The notes: generated by a model from the sequence alone, not told the origin. A stretch of 7,519 nucleotides of DNA from Boseongicola sp. SB0662_bin_57 (GCA_009839535.1 VXPN01000470.1:1-7519), one strand, 5' to 3'. Positions 1 through 5,936 are shown, numbered from the stretch's first letter. A program made the numbers and translations.

Positions 1-317
1 CCGCTCGGGCTTCGCCCTCGCTCGCTGCTGTTGCACCTCAGAGTGGAACCCGGGAGAGATAAAATGACCCTCAAAGATGACTCTCGATGAAGTGAGGCTC
101 TGCACGCGGCTGTGAATGCAGCTCTCCGGACCTCGCACTGACCGCTTCAATCTGATCCTTAATGTTCCTCCAGTACTCGCTCAGTTCCCCAGAGTTGCCG
201 GACTCCTCGATAACATTATCTCCAGCTCCGGCAAATTCCGAAACCTCTGCAAATCAAACATGGCTAAAGAACTGTGCCATGCGCGAGGGTGGCGAAAGTC
301 GGTTTCCCGGCCTCCTT
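1..317. other. Non-coding or decayed stretch downstream of the toxin gene
   Basis: No gene can be supported here. The window opens with a short GGGC-TTC-GCCC hairpin (about 7-17) without a T-run. On the minus strand, 71-253 is an open frame of 60 codons with plausible acidic composition (it contains the string EYWRNIKDQIEAVSARSGE) but no ATG, GTG or TTG start; it could be the tail of a decayed gene. The plus-strand frames in the same place have unconvincing composition. I read this as accessory DNA between unseen sequence on the left and the toxin gene. Confidence 0.4.
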
Positions 318-887
318 TCAAATCAGCTCCTTGAATTGCTCTAGCTCTGCCGCTGTCGCGACCAACCCTTGTTGGGTGAGGATCGCGAGGTAGTCTTCGG
401 CTGTGCAGTGCGGGTTCTTGAGGCGGGCGCGAACCTTGCGGAGGGCTGAACAAAACAAGCCTGGTGCGAGTGCGAGGTGGTTGCTGAGGAAGTCGTCCGG
501 ATGCAGCGTTTCGATGCCGTATGGTTCCAGGGCTTCTTCTGGGAAGTCCTTCAGGTTCTGTGTCACGATCACGTCGCATCTACCGACAATGGCTGCAGCC
601 AGAACGTGTCGGTCGTCGGTATCAGGGAGGTCGAGTGAAGGGATCAGGGCCTCGTAGCCTGTTACCAGGCAGTCTCGTGTTGCCTGATTCATCAGATCGC
701 GCGTCCGTTCGAGTGCGTCGCGGTCCCGATCTGGCTCGTTGCGCATCAGGGCGTCGATCCACTCGCGGTGGATGTCTTCCGACCATTTTGCCTTGAAGAT
801 ATCGGTCACGGCGAGCTGCATGAGCACGTCGCGCATCGGCGCTGGATAAAGAACGTTGGCGTCGAGAAGCGCCGTATAGCGGCTCAT
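318..887 (-). CDS. PIN-domain toxin (VapC-like ribonuclease), second gene of a toxin-antitoxin pair
   Basis: A 189-residue protein with the layout of a PIN-domain nuclease, closest in pattern to the PIN_3 type. Acidic residues expected to hold Mg2+ are visible: D9 in the N-terminal LLDANVLYP, E42 in HREW, D89/D91/D92 in LPDTDDRHVLAAA, and D114 in VTQNLKDF. Family knowledge: PIN toxins are metal-dependent RNases, and VapC members cleave tRNA or rRNA and block translation; the target here is unknown. The protein is longer than a classical VapC (about 130-140 residues), with an alpha-helical C-terminal extension after about residue 130. Its ATG overlaps the TGA of the upstream antitoxin gene (ATGA at 884-887), so translation is probably coupled, and no strong separate Shine-Dalgarno is needed. 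The pair lies next to insertion-sequence debris, consistent with horizontal gain. It could instead be a housekeeping PIN nuclease, but the gene pairing argues for a toxin. Confidence 0.85.
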   Translation of the reverse strand: MSRYTALLDANVLYPAPMRDVLMQLAVTDIFKAKWSEDIHREWIDALMRNEPDRDRDALERTRDLMNQATRDCLVTGYEALIPSLDLPDTDDRHVLAAAIVGRCDVIVTQNLKDFPEEALEPYGIETLHPDDFLSNHLALAPGLFCSALRKVRARLKNPHCTAEDYLAILTQQGLVATAAELEQFKELI

Positions 888-1348
888 GGTTTGCCGTAAC
901 CCATGTCTTGCTCTTGTGCGTCGGCTGCCAGCTGGTCGAGCACGCTTTCCCGCTCAGCATCGATGGAGGCCTTGTAGGCCATCACGTCTTCCATCCGGAT
1001 ACGCCGATGTTTGCCCACTTTCCGGTGCGGGATCTTCTGTTCATCCAGAAGCTTGATCAGGAATGGACGGGAGACGTTCAACACGTCTGCGGCTTGAACC
1101 GTGGTCAGCTCGGCATTTTCGGGAATGATCGTGACCCCCTGCCCCGCTGCCATGGCTTCCAGGATATCCATCAGAAGCGCAACGGCGCCGGCTGGCAGCT
1201 CGATCGGTTCAGCCTGCACTCCATCGGTGACGCGCAGCTTGAGAGATGCCTTGTTCCGCGCATAGCGCGACAGGAGCTGCCCGGATGCGCGTGCGATTGC
1301 GGCCTCCTTGGCGCTCGGGGGCAATTGCCGGTGAGCCATCATGTTCAT
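884..1348 (-). CDS. HTH_17 / excisionase-type DNA-binding antitoxin
   Basis: A 154-residue protein whose residues about 81-126 form a MerR/excisionase-like helix-turn-helix: LTTVQAADVLNVSRPFLIKL, then a wing with HRKVGKHRRIRMEDVMAY. This matches the HTH_17 family found in Xis proteins and in antitoxins paired with PIN_3 toxins. The N-terminal 80 residues carry no motif I recognise, and the acidic C-terminal tail (about 130-154) is a candidate toxin-binding segment; that assignment is inference. The ATG at 1348 is chosen because AAGGAG lies seven bases upstream (1357-1362); an MM pair just downstream (codons 3-4) has no comparable site. As first gene of the pair it probably binds its own promoter, where 9-bp tandem repeats sit. 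A phage excisionase is less likely because no integrase is present and the coding context is a PIN gene. Confidence 0.83.
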   Translation of the reverse strand: MNMMAHRQLPPSAKEAAIARASGQLLSRYARNKASLKLRVTDGVQAEPIELPAGAVALLMDILEAMAAGQGVTIIPENAELTTVQAADVLNVSRPFLIKLLDEQKIPHRKVGKHRRIRMEDVMAYKASIDAERESVLDQLAADAQEQDMGYGKP

Positions 1349-1374
1349 CGGTGTTCTCCTTTGCTGCGAACTTC

Positions 1375-1402
1375 AATATAGCCTTAAATGCAACAAATGC
1401 AA
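1375..1402 (-). promoter_or_regulatory. Candidate promoter of the toxin-antitoxin pair
   Basis: On the minus strand, TATATT (1375-1380) sits 27 bases upstream of the antitoxin start codon with a weak -35-like TTGCAT (1397-1402) at 16-bp spacing. This is the most AT-rich patch nearby. The -35 box lies within the 9-bp tandem repeats, which is where an autorepressor would be expected to bind. Box matches are by eye only. Confidence 0.42.
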
Positions 1403-1415
1403 CAAATGAATTAAG
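1383..1415. repeat. 9-bp tandem repeats framed by a short inverted repeat, possible antitoxin operator
   Basis: AAATGCAAC occurs twice back to back (1386-1394 and 1395-1403) and is followed by a partial third copy starting AAATG (1404-1408). The array is framed by CTTAA (1383-1387) and TTAAG (1411-1415). It overlaps the predicted -35 box of the toxin-antitoxin operon. Regularly phased short repeats upstream of an HTH protein gene suit cooperative operator binding; that role is inferred. Confidence 0.5.
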
Positions 1416-1511
1416 TTTAGCGATGGAGTGGCCGCCCCCTCCGAACGGCGTCACTGTGCGCCAGAGAAAACGCCAGACGAGCTGCGCGTGAAAACAAGGA
1501 GGCGAGCGTCC

Positions 1512-1625
1512 ATGGAACAGGCCGCCATCATCGGCATCGACATTTCACAGAAGAGTCTTCGACTGCACGAAGCGACCGCTGAAGGCGATCCGGTCTTCCG
1601 CAAGACCCTGTCACGCGGCCGGCTT
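1512..1625 (+). pseudogene. IS110-family transposase, N-terminal fragment
   Basis: The first 38 codons match the start of IS110-family DEDD transposases: MEQAAIIGIDISQKS, then FRKTLSRGRL. D10 in GID is the first acidic residue of the RuvC-like catalytic domain. A good ribosome binding site, AAGGAGG (1496-1502), lies nine bases before the ATG. After codon 38 the similarity stops: the expected continuation toward the VVMEA motif is absent and the frame runs into unrelated sequence. The fragment cannot encode an active enzyme, as the remaining DEDD residues and the C-terminal Tnp20 serine domain are missing. In IS110 group elements the bridge RNA is encoded upstream of the transposase, so part of 1416-1511 may be the left end of the element; its border cannot be fixed here. 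Confidence 0.75.
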
Positions 1626-1640
1626 GGAGAGCACCGCAAA

Positions 1641-1752
1641 GTGGGGCAGTTAAGCAGCCACGCTGGATCCAGGAGCTGCTTTCATGCGAAGTCCTGTGAC
1701 GCGGCCATGACCCAAACGTGCCATCACAGACCAAATTCAGCAACTGCCCCAC
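1641..1752. mobile_element. 112-bp block with 11-bp perfect terminal inverted repeats (MITE-like or IS-end remnant)
   Basis: GTGGGGCAGTT at 1641-1651 is the exact reverse complement of AACTGCCCCAC at 1742-1752. The match extends outward as AAAGTG--GGGCAGTT against AAAGTGTGGGGCAGTT, with a 2-nt gap, giving arms of 14 and 16 bases (1638-1651 and 1742-1757). No gene lies inside. It may be a non-autonomous element, or two insertion-sequence ends brought together by internal deletion. No clear target-site duplication is visible. It starts only 15 bases after the point where the IS110 fragment breaks off, and IS110 sequence does not resume on the far side, so a simple insertion into the transposase gene is not supported. 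Confidence 0.5.
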
Positions 1753-2029
1753 ACTTTTCGGACATGTGTGTCCAGCATTGATCGGCTGGGTGCTTCCCGC
1801 ATGTCAACCTTTCTCAATAAGTCCCAAAAGAAAAGACGCCGCCTTTCTCGACTATGTCTCCTTGATGGAGAAGCGGTACACCGAACCGGATTCCGTTTCT
1901 GCCATGAGAGCCAGATTGCGGAGAAATGACGTCAAGCTTGGGAATTGCACAGGAGTCGCGCGAGAGTTCCTTGTCCTGGAGGCAGAAACCTTGGTCCGGA
2001 CCGGCCCCAGGCTGCCAGGGACGGCGAGG
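1753..2029. other. Gene-free stretch between IS debris and rlmE
   Basis: No convincing gene is present. A small hairpin, GGACA-TGTG-TGTCC, occurs at 1760-1773. A plus-strand open frame around 1830-1940 (containing FLDYVSLMEKRYTEPDSVSA) has protein-like composition but no family I recognise and no start with a ribosome binding site. It may be a fragment of a decayed gene. No T-run terminator for rlmE was found here. Confidence 0.35.
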
Positions 2030-2749
2030 CTACCCCTTTGTGCCGCGTTCGGCCCGAAACCCCGTGGCAACAACGAATTTCTCTCGTGAATCTGTGCGGC
2101 TCGCCGGGGGCTTCATGTTGACGACCTTGGCGAACCGTCGCTTGAGCACCACCTGCAGGCTGGAATCCGGCCCGCCGGCAAGTACCTTGGCGACAAAGGT
2201 TCCGCCTTCGTCGAGCACGTCGAATGCAAGATCGGCCGCCGCTTCGCAGAGCGCCATGATCCTTGCGTGGTCGGTCTGCCGGTGTCCGGACGAATTCGCC
2301 GCCATGTCCGACATCACGACATCGGCCTTGCCGCCCAGCCAGTCCCGGATGCGGTCGTCCGCGCCTTCGGAAAGAAGGTCCAGGACGTGGATTTCCGCTC
2401 CCGGAATCGGATCGATCTCCTTCAGGTCGATGCCGATGACTCTCCCAGTCGCCTTGCCCTGCCGCTCGCCGAGCGCGTTCACGCGCCTTGCCGCAACCTG
2501 GCACCAGCCACCCGGCGCAGACCCGAGGTCCAGCACCCGTGCACCCGGTTTCAGGAACCGGTGCTTGTCGTCGATTTCGATGAGCTTGTAGGCCGCCCGC
2601 CCCCGATAGCCCTCGGCTTTCGCGCGGCGCACATACGGATCGTTCAATTGCCGTTCAAGCCAGCGGGTGGAGGACAGCTTTCGTCGCCGGGCCGTTGTGA
2701 CGCGCACTTTCAGGTCGCGTTCCGCTCGTCCGCTTGTCTGCCGTGCCAT
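2030..2749 (-). CDS. rlmE: 23S rRNA (uridine-2552-2'-O)-methyltransferase RlmE (FtsJ/RrmJ)
   Basis: Transfers a methyl group from S-adenosylmethionine to the 2'-O of U2552 in 23S rRNA during late 50S assembly in the cytoplasm. The 239-residue protein shows the class I SAM site VLDLGSAPGGW (72-82) and the full K-D-K-E catalytic set: K55 in AAYKLIEID, D148 in VMSDMAAN, K188 in FVAKVLAGG and E223 in SREKFV. The first 35 residues are basic, a usual alphaproteobacterial extension before the RrmJ core (E. coli protein 209 residues). The start at 2749 (MARQTSGR) is preferred to an in-frame GTG at 2860, because the extra 37 residues have low-grade composition and MA-x-TSGR is the usual family beginning. 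Only a weak ribosome binding site is visible. The transglycosylase gene lies 165 bases upstream on the same strand. Confidence 0.93.
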   Translation of the reverse strand: MARQTSGRAERDLKVRVTTARRRKLSSTRWLERQLNDPYVRRAKAEGYRGRAAYKLIEIDDKHRFLKPGARVLDLGSAPGGWCQVAARRVNALGERQGKATGRVIGIDLKEIDPIPGAEIHVLDLLSEGADDRIRDWLGGKADVVMSDMAANSSGHRQTDHARIMALCEAAADLAFDVLDEGGTFVAKVLAGGPDSSLQVVLKRRFAKVVNMKPPASRTDSREKFVVATGFRAERGTKG

Positions 2750-2914
2750 GAGTTTCACTGAACCAGAACGCGCAGGATTTGCAAGGCGCGGCGCGTGGCA
2801 TGGCCGCTTGTCGCTGAAGCTGTTCGCCGCCGACGCTCCGCGAGATTCGGTGCATTCCACCTTTGCGTTCTGCCGATCCGACTGGAAAGTCCAAGCGATG
2901 TGGAGTTGCGCAGC

Positions 2915-3517
2915 TCAGACTTGGCCGAGAACTTCCTTCACGTAGCGCTGGGTTTCGCGATAAGGAGGAACGCCGTCATACTTCTTTACCGCGTAAGGTC
3001 CGGCGTTGTAGGCGGCAACCGCCAGCGGCCACGACCCGAAGACTTCGTACTGTTCGACAAGGTACCGTGCGCCACCCTCGAGATTCTGGATCGGATCGTG
3101 GGGGTTGATGCCAAGAGACTTGGCGGTTGCAGGCATGAGCTGCGCCAATCCGATGGCGCCCCGGCTCGAACGGGCCTCAGCGTCCCATCTGGATTCTTTC
3201 ATGATCAGCCGAAGGAACACGTCTTCCGGAATCTTGTAGCGCCGCGCCAGCTCGCAGGCGACCCTCAGAAACTGCGGCGAATCCGCGACGGGCCTCTCTT
3301 TCAGAGCCGCCACTTCCGGGCTCTCTGACGTGCAGGCATCCCGAAGTCTCGGCCGAAGCGAACTGATTTGCTTCGGAGCAAAGGCATCCAAAGTCGCAAC
3401 CTGGCTCCGGGACAATCCCGCCTCGTCCGCCGACACCGGCGTTTCCGCTGCGACGGGAAATGCCAGCGCCAGGCACAAAGCAAGGACTGCTTTGCTTATT
3501 GAGGCAAGTCGATGCAA
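2915..3517 (-). CDS. Secreted lytic transglycosylase (SLT domain)
   Basis: A 200-residue periplasmic muramidase-like enzyme that cleaves the MurNAc-GlcNAc bond to give 1,6-anhydro ends. Residues 1-24 are a Sec signal peptide (basic start, hydrophobic ALCLALAFPV core, probable cleavage after VAA); there is no lipobox cysteine. The SLT fold occupies about 85-198: catalytic E108 in LIMKESRW, GAIGLAQLMPATA (120-132) and VAAYNAGPYAV (167-177), all hallmarks of family 1 transglycosylases. It has only a short N-terminal region, so it is a small soluble member rather than a full-length Slt70. The start codon is TTG (3515-3517) behind a G-rich GGGGGGA, the only start in this frame that yields a proper signal peptide. 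It is divergent from the SDR gene across 110 bases. The exact subfamily is uncertain. Confidence 0.9.
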   Translation of the reverse strand: MHRLASISKAVLALCLALAFPVAAETPVSADEAGLSRSQVATLDAFAPKQISSLRPRLRDACTSESPEVAALKERPVADSPQFLRVACELARRYKIPEDVFLRLIMKESRWDAEARSSRGAIGLAQLMPATAKSLGINPHDPIQNLEGGARYLVEQYEVFGSWPLAVAAYNAGPYAVKKYDGVPPYRETQRYVKEVLGQV

Positions 3518-3627
3518 GAAATCCCCCCACGGGTTTCGTGCCGAGAAGGTCGCAACATAGCCTTGGGGCCTGATACCGGCAACGGGCAGGCATTGACGAT
3601 CGAAAATGCTGTGGCAAAAGGGTCACA

Positions 3628-4272
3628 ATGAGCAAAGTCGCCATCGTAACCGGAGCCTCTCGCGGGCTTGGGGCCGCACTTGCCGAGGCGTTGGCCGAGG
3701 ACCATCATGTCATAGCCATTGCACGAACGTCCGGCGGTCTCGAAGACCTTGATGACCGCATCCGGGCAGCCGGGGGAAGCGCGACGCTCGTGCCCGTCGA
3801 CCTGACCGATTCCGACGCCTGTGCGGCAGTGTGCCGCAGCATACGGGAGCGATGGGGGCATGCCGATCTGTGGGTGCATGCGGCAGTCCATGTCGCGCCG
3901 CTGGCGCCCGCCGCACATCTCGATCCCAAGGACCTGGCGAAGTCCCTGGAAACCAATGTCGCTGCAACGGCCACGCTGATCGCCTGCCTGGCCCCGCTCC
4001 TTGAGGCCGCCGAAGACGGCACGGCGGTCTTCTTCGACGATCCCCGCGCGGGCGAGCGGTTCTTCTCCGCGTACGGCGCGACGAAGGCGGCCCAGGTCTC
4101 GCTTGCCAGATGCTGGGCTGCGGAAACCGCGCGCGCAGGTCCGCGCGTCATGATCCTCGCGCCACCACCCATGCCGACCGCGACCCGGGCACGGTTCTTC
4201 CCGGGCGAGAACAAGAGCGCCTTGACCTCGCCTGGTGCCGCCGCGCTCGGCATCCTGGCTGCCATCAGGTGA
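3628..4272 (+). CDS. SDR-family oxidoreductase, YciK-like, catalytic serine absent
   Basis: A 214-residue classical short-chain dehydrogenase/reductase fold. Visible elements are the nucleotide-binding TGASRGLG (8-15), D58 in PVDLTDSD (adenine-ring contact), N110 in ETNVAAT, and the Y149-xxx-K153 pair in SAYGATKAA. The segment RVMILAPPPMPTATRARFF resembles the YciK group, where a PGxxxTxMRAxxFP motif is found. Two departures stand out. The usual NNAG after strand 4 reads VHAAV, and the position of the catalytic Ser (about 136-138) reads FFDD in place of the usual Ser-containing strand end. Activity as a standard dehydrogenase is therefore doubtful, and the substrate is unknown. The start has AAGGG five bases upstream. 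It is divergent from the transglycosylase gene and 150 bases ahead of surE; no functional link is shown. Confidence 0.85.
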   Translation: MSKVAIVTGASRGLGAALAEALAEDHHVIAIARTSGGLEDLDDRIRAAGGSATLVPVDLTDSDACAAVCRSIRERWGHADLWVHAAVHVAPLAPAAHLDPKDLAKSLETNVAATATLIACLAPLLEAAEDGTAVFFDDPRAGERFFSAYGATKAAQVSLARCWAAETARAGPRVMILAPPPMPTATRARFFPGENKSALTSPGAAALGILAAIR

Positions 4273-4381
4273 CCGGTCGAGACATGCCCTTGACACGTTC
4301 CGCTCGCTCGCTCGGCAAGAATTCCTGTCGCAGACTCGATCCTGTCAGGAGATTCGGGCTCATGACGGCATCTGCGACAAC

Positions 4382-4421
4382 CGCGCCTTGTCCGGCGCGA
4401 CGCGCTCCCCTAAAGCAGGGG
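4382..4421 (+). promoter_or_regulatory. Two hairpins in the surE leader, the second covering the ribosome binding site
   Basis: CGCGCC (4382-4387) pairs with GGCGCG (4394-4399) around a 6-nt loop. Immediately downstream CCCCT (4407-4411) pairs with AGGGG (4417-4421) around AAAGC, and the ATG of surE begins one base later at 4423. The only Shine-Dalgarno-like bases (AGGGG) are thus in a stem, which could restrain initiation. Pairing is by eye; a regulatory role is inferred. Confidence 0.45.
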
Positions 4422-4422
4422 C

Positions 4423-5211
4423 ATGCGCATTCTCATCACCAATGACGACGGCATCAATGCACCCGGCCTCCGGGTTCTGGACGAAATCGCACGTGAAATC
4501 GTCGGCGAGGACGGCGAGGTCTGGACCGTGGCGCCTGCATTTGAGCAGTCGGGCGTCGGGCATTGCATCAGCTACACGCATCCCACGCTTCTGTCCGAGT
4601 TCGGCCCGCGATGCTTCGCCGCCGAAGGGTCGCCGGCCGATTGCGTGCTCGCGGGGCTTCATCAGGTAATGAAGGATGCGCCGCCCGATCTCGTGCTTTC
4701 GGGCGTGAACCGGGGCAACAATGCAGCGGAGAACGTCCTCTATTCCGGCACCTTGGGAGCGGCCATCGAGGCGGCGCTGCAGGGCATTCCCGCGATCGCG
4801 CTCAGCCAGTTCTTCGGACCGGAAAGCGCCAAGCTGGAGAACCCGTTCGAAGCCGCCCTGGAGCACGGGGCCGCGACCGTGCGAAAGCTCCTGAAGGACG
4901 GGATCTGGGAGGACGAATCCTATCGGGTCTTCTACAATGTCAATTTCCCGCCGAATTCCGCAGCTGCCGTCCGGGGCATTCGGGTCACGTCCCAGGGCTG
5001 GCGCGAGGGAACCAGCTTCGGAATCGAACCGCACCGCTCGCCGTCGGGACGCATGTTCCTCTGGGTCAAGGGCGGCCCTCAGCACACGCCGACGGAGCCT
5101 GGAACGGACGTGGCTGCGAATCTTGACGGATACATCTCGGTGACCCCGCTTCGGGCGGACCTGACGGCGCATGACGTGATCGAGACCCTGCGTGGCCGGC
5201 TCGATTCATGA
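4423..5211 (+). CDS. surE: 5'/3'-nucleotidase SurE
   Basis: Dephosphorylates nucleoside 5'- and 3'-monophosphates in the cytoplasm and is tied to stationary-phase survival. The 262-residue protein begins with the family signature MRILITNDDGINAPG. The metal ligands D8, D9, S43 (AFEQSGVGH) and N96 (LSGVNRGNN) are all present, and the second signature NVLYSGTLGAA follows at 104-114. Length is normal for alphaproteobacterial SurE (about 260). The ATG is preferred because the signature starts exactly there, even though the Shine-Dalgarno-like AGGGG is only one base upstream and lies in a hairpin. The stop codon overlaps the pcm start (ATGA), so the two are co-translated. No serS is seen directly upstream; an SDR gene occupies that side. 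Confidence 0.96.
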   Translation: MRILITNDDGINAPGLRVLDEIAREIVGEDGEVWTVAPAFEQSGVGHCISYTHPTLLSEFGPRCFAAEGSPADCVLAGLHQVMKDAPPDLVLSGVNRGNNAAENVLYSGTLGAAIEAALQGIPAIALSQFFGPESAKLENPFEAALEHGAATVRKLLKDGIWEDESYRVFYNVNFPPNSAAAVRGIRVTSQGWREGTSFGIEPHRSPSGRMFLWVKGGPQHTPTEPGTDVAANLDGYISVTPLRADLTAHDVIETLRGRLDS

Positions 5212-5849
5212 CTCTCAAGGACGAGCAGCGCATGCAGTTCGTGTTTTCGCTCCGTCAGCACGGGGTGACGGATGCGCGTGTTCTTGAAGCCATGGAGACG
5301 ATTGACCGGGGGGACTTCGTGACAGGCATCTTTGCCGAGCGGGCCTATGAGGACACGCCGCTTCCGATCGCCTGCGGCCAGACGATCAGCCAGCCGGCCA
5401 TCGTTGGCCTCATGACGCAGGCGCTCGCCGTCGACCCGCGCCACAAGGTGCTGGAGATCGGCACCGGATCGGGCTACCAGGCGGCCATCCTCAGCCTGCT
5501 GGCACGTCGGGTCTACACGGTCGACCGGCACGGGCGGCTGGTCCGCGAGGCGCGGGAGGTCTTCGAGCGCCTGGGACTTGCCAACATCACGGCAATGACC
5601 TCGGACGGAACCCGGGGATTCCCCGAACAGGCTCCGTTCGATCGGATCATCGTGACCGCGGCCGCTGAGGACCCGCCGGGACCGCTCCTTGCCGAGTTGA
5701 AGGCCGGCGGAATCATGGTCGTGCCCGTGGGCCGGTCCGACGCAGTGCAGGTCCTGATCAAGGTCACCCGGACCGAAACCGGATTCGATTACGACGAGCT
5801 CCTGCAGGTGCGTTTCGTGCCGCTCATCGAGGGCATGGGCGACGGATAG
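5208..5849 (+). CDS. pcm: Protein-L-isoaspartate O-methyltransferase
   Basis: Uses S-adenosylmethionine to methylate isoaspartyl residues formed by ageing of proteins, starting their repair to aspartate. The 213 residues are close to the family length. Visible are the isoaspartate-binding CGQTISQPAIVGLM (56-69, with S61), the SAM motif VLEIGTGSGYQAAIL (81-95), the ribose-binding acid in YTVDRH (D106), and the late strand FDRIIVTAA. The start overlaps the surE TGA by four bases and has no good Shine-Dalgarno of its own, which suggests coupling to surE translation. SurE and Pcm share an operon in many proteobacteria and both serve survival under stress. A hairpin with a T-run follows 52 bases after the stop. 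Confidence 0.96.
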   Translation: MTLKDEQRMQFVFSLRQHGVTDARVLEAMETIDRGDFVTGIFAERAYEDTPLPIACGQTISQPAIVGLMTQALAVDPRHKVLEIGTGSGYQAAILSLLARRVYTVDRHGRLVREAREVFERLGLANITAMTSDGTRGFPEQAPFDRIIVTAAAEDPPGPLLAELKAGGIMVVPVGRSDAVQVLIKVTRTETGFDYDELLQVRFVPLIEGMGDG

Positions 5850-5901
5850 AGCCGAACTTGGAGAGGACGTCCCGCGCAGGCAGCGTGCATCAGCATCGGG
5901 C

Positions 5902-5935
5902 AAAGGACGGCATAAGTGCGGCCGGCCCTTTTTTT
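5902..5935 (+). terminator. Probable intrinsic terminator after pcm
   Basis: AAAGG (5902-5906) can pair with CCTTT at 5927-5931, and CGGC (5908-5911) with GCCG inside the GGCCGGCC block, leaving a small asymmetric internal loop and an apical loop of about 8 nt. A run of seven T (5929-5935) follows. The stem is imperfect, so read-through into nlpD is possible. Confidence 0.45.
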
Positions 5936-5936
5936 G

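Noticed and set aside
64..90. Short frame MTLKDDSR resembling the first codons of pcm (MTLKDEQR)
   Set aside because: The likeness covers only five identical residues in a row, stops at once, and is most simply chance.
908..1381. Plus-strand 157-codon frame opposite the antitoxin gene
   Set aside because: The minus strand has a good ribosome binding site, an HTH domain and a coupled downstream gene; the plus frame is a shadow.
1386..1408. CRISPR-like repeat
   Set aside because: The units are 9 bp and directly adjacent with no spacers; they do not form a CRISPR array.
2750..2860. N-terminal extension of rlmE to an in-frame GTG at 2860
   Set aside because: The added 37 residues have no recognisable pattern, and the downstream ATG begins the usual MA-x-TSGR family start.
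3496..4296. Long minus-strand open frame opposite the SDR gene
   Set aside because: It is antisense to a clear SDR protein; its Arg/Gly/Ala-rich composition is a high-GC shadow.
4360..5172. Long minus-strand open frame opposite surE
   Set aside because: The plus strand encodes an unmistakable SurE; the antisense frame has no domain and an Arg-rich shadow composition.
5079..5903. Minus-strand open frame opposite pcm
   Set aside because: It runs antisense to a complete Pcm and has no recognisable motif.
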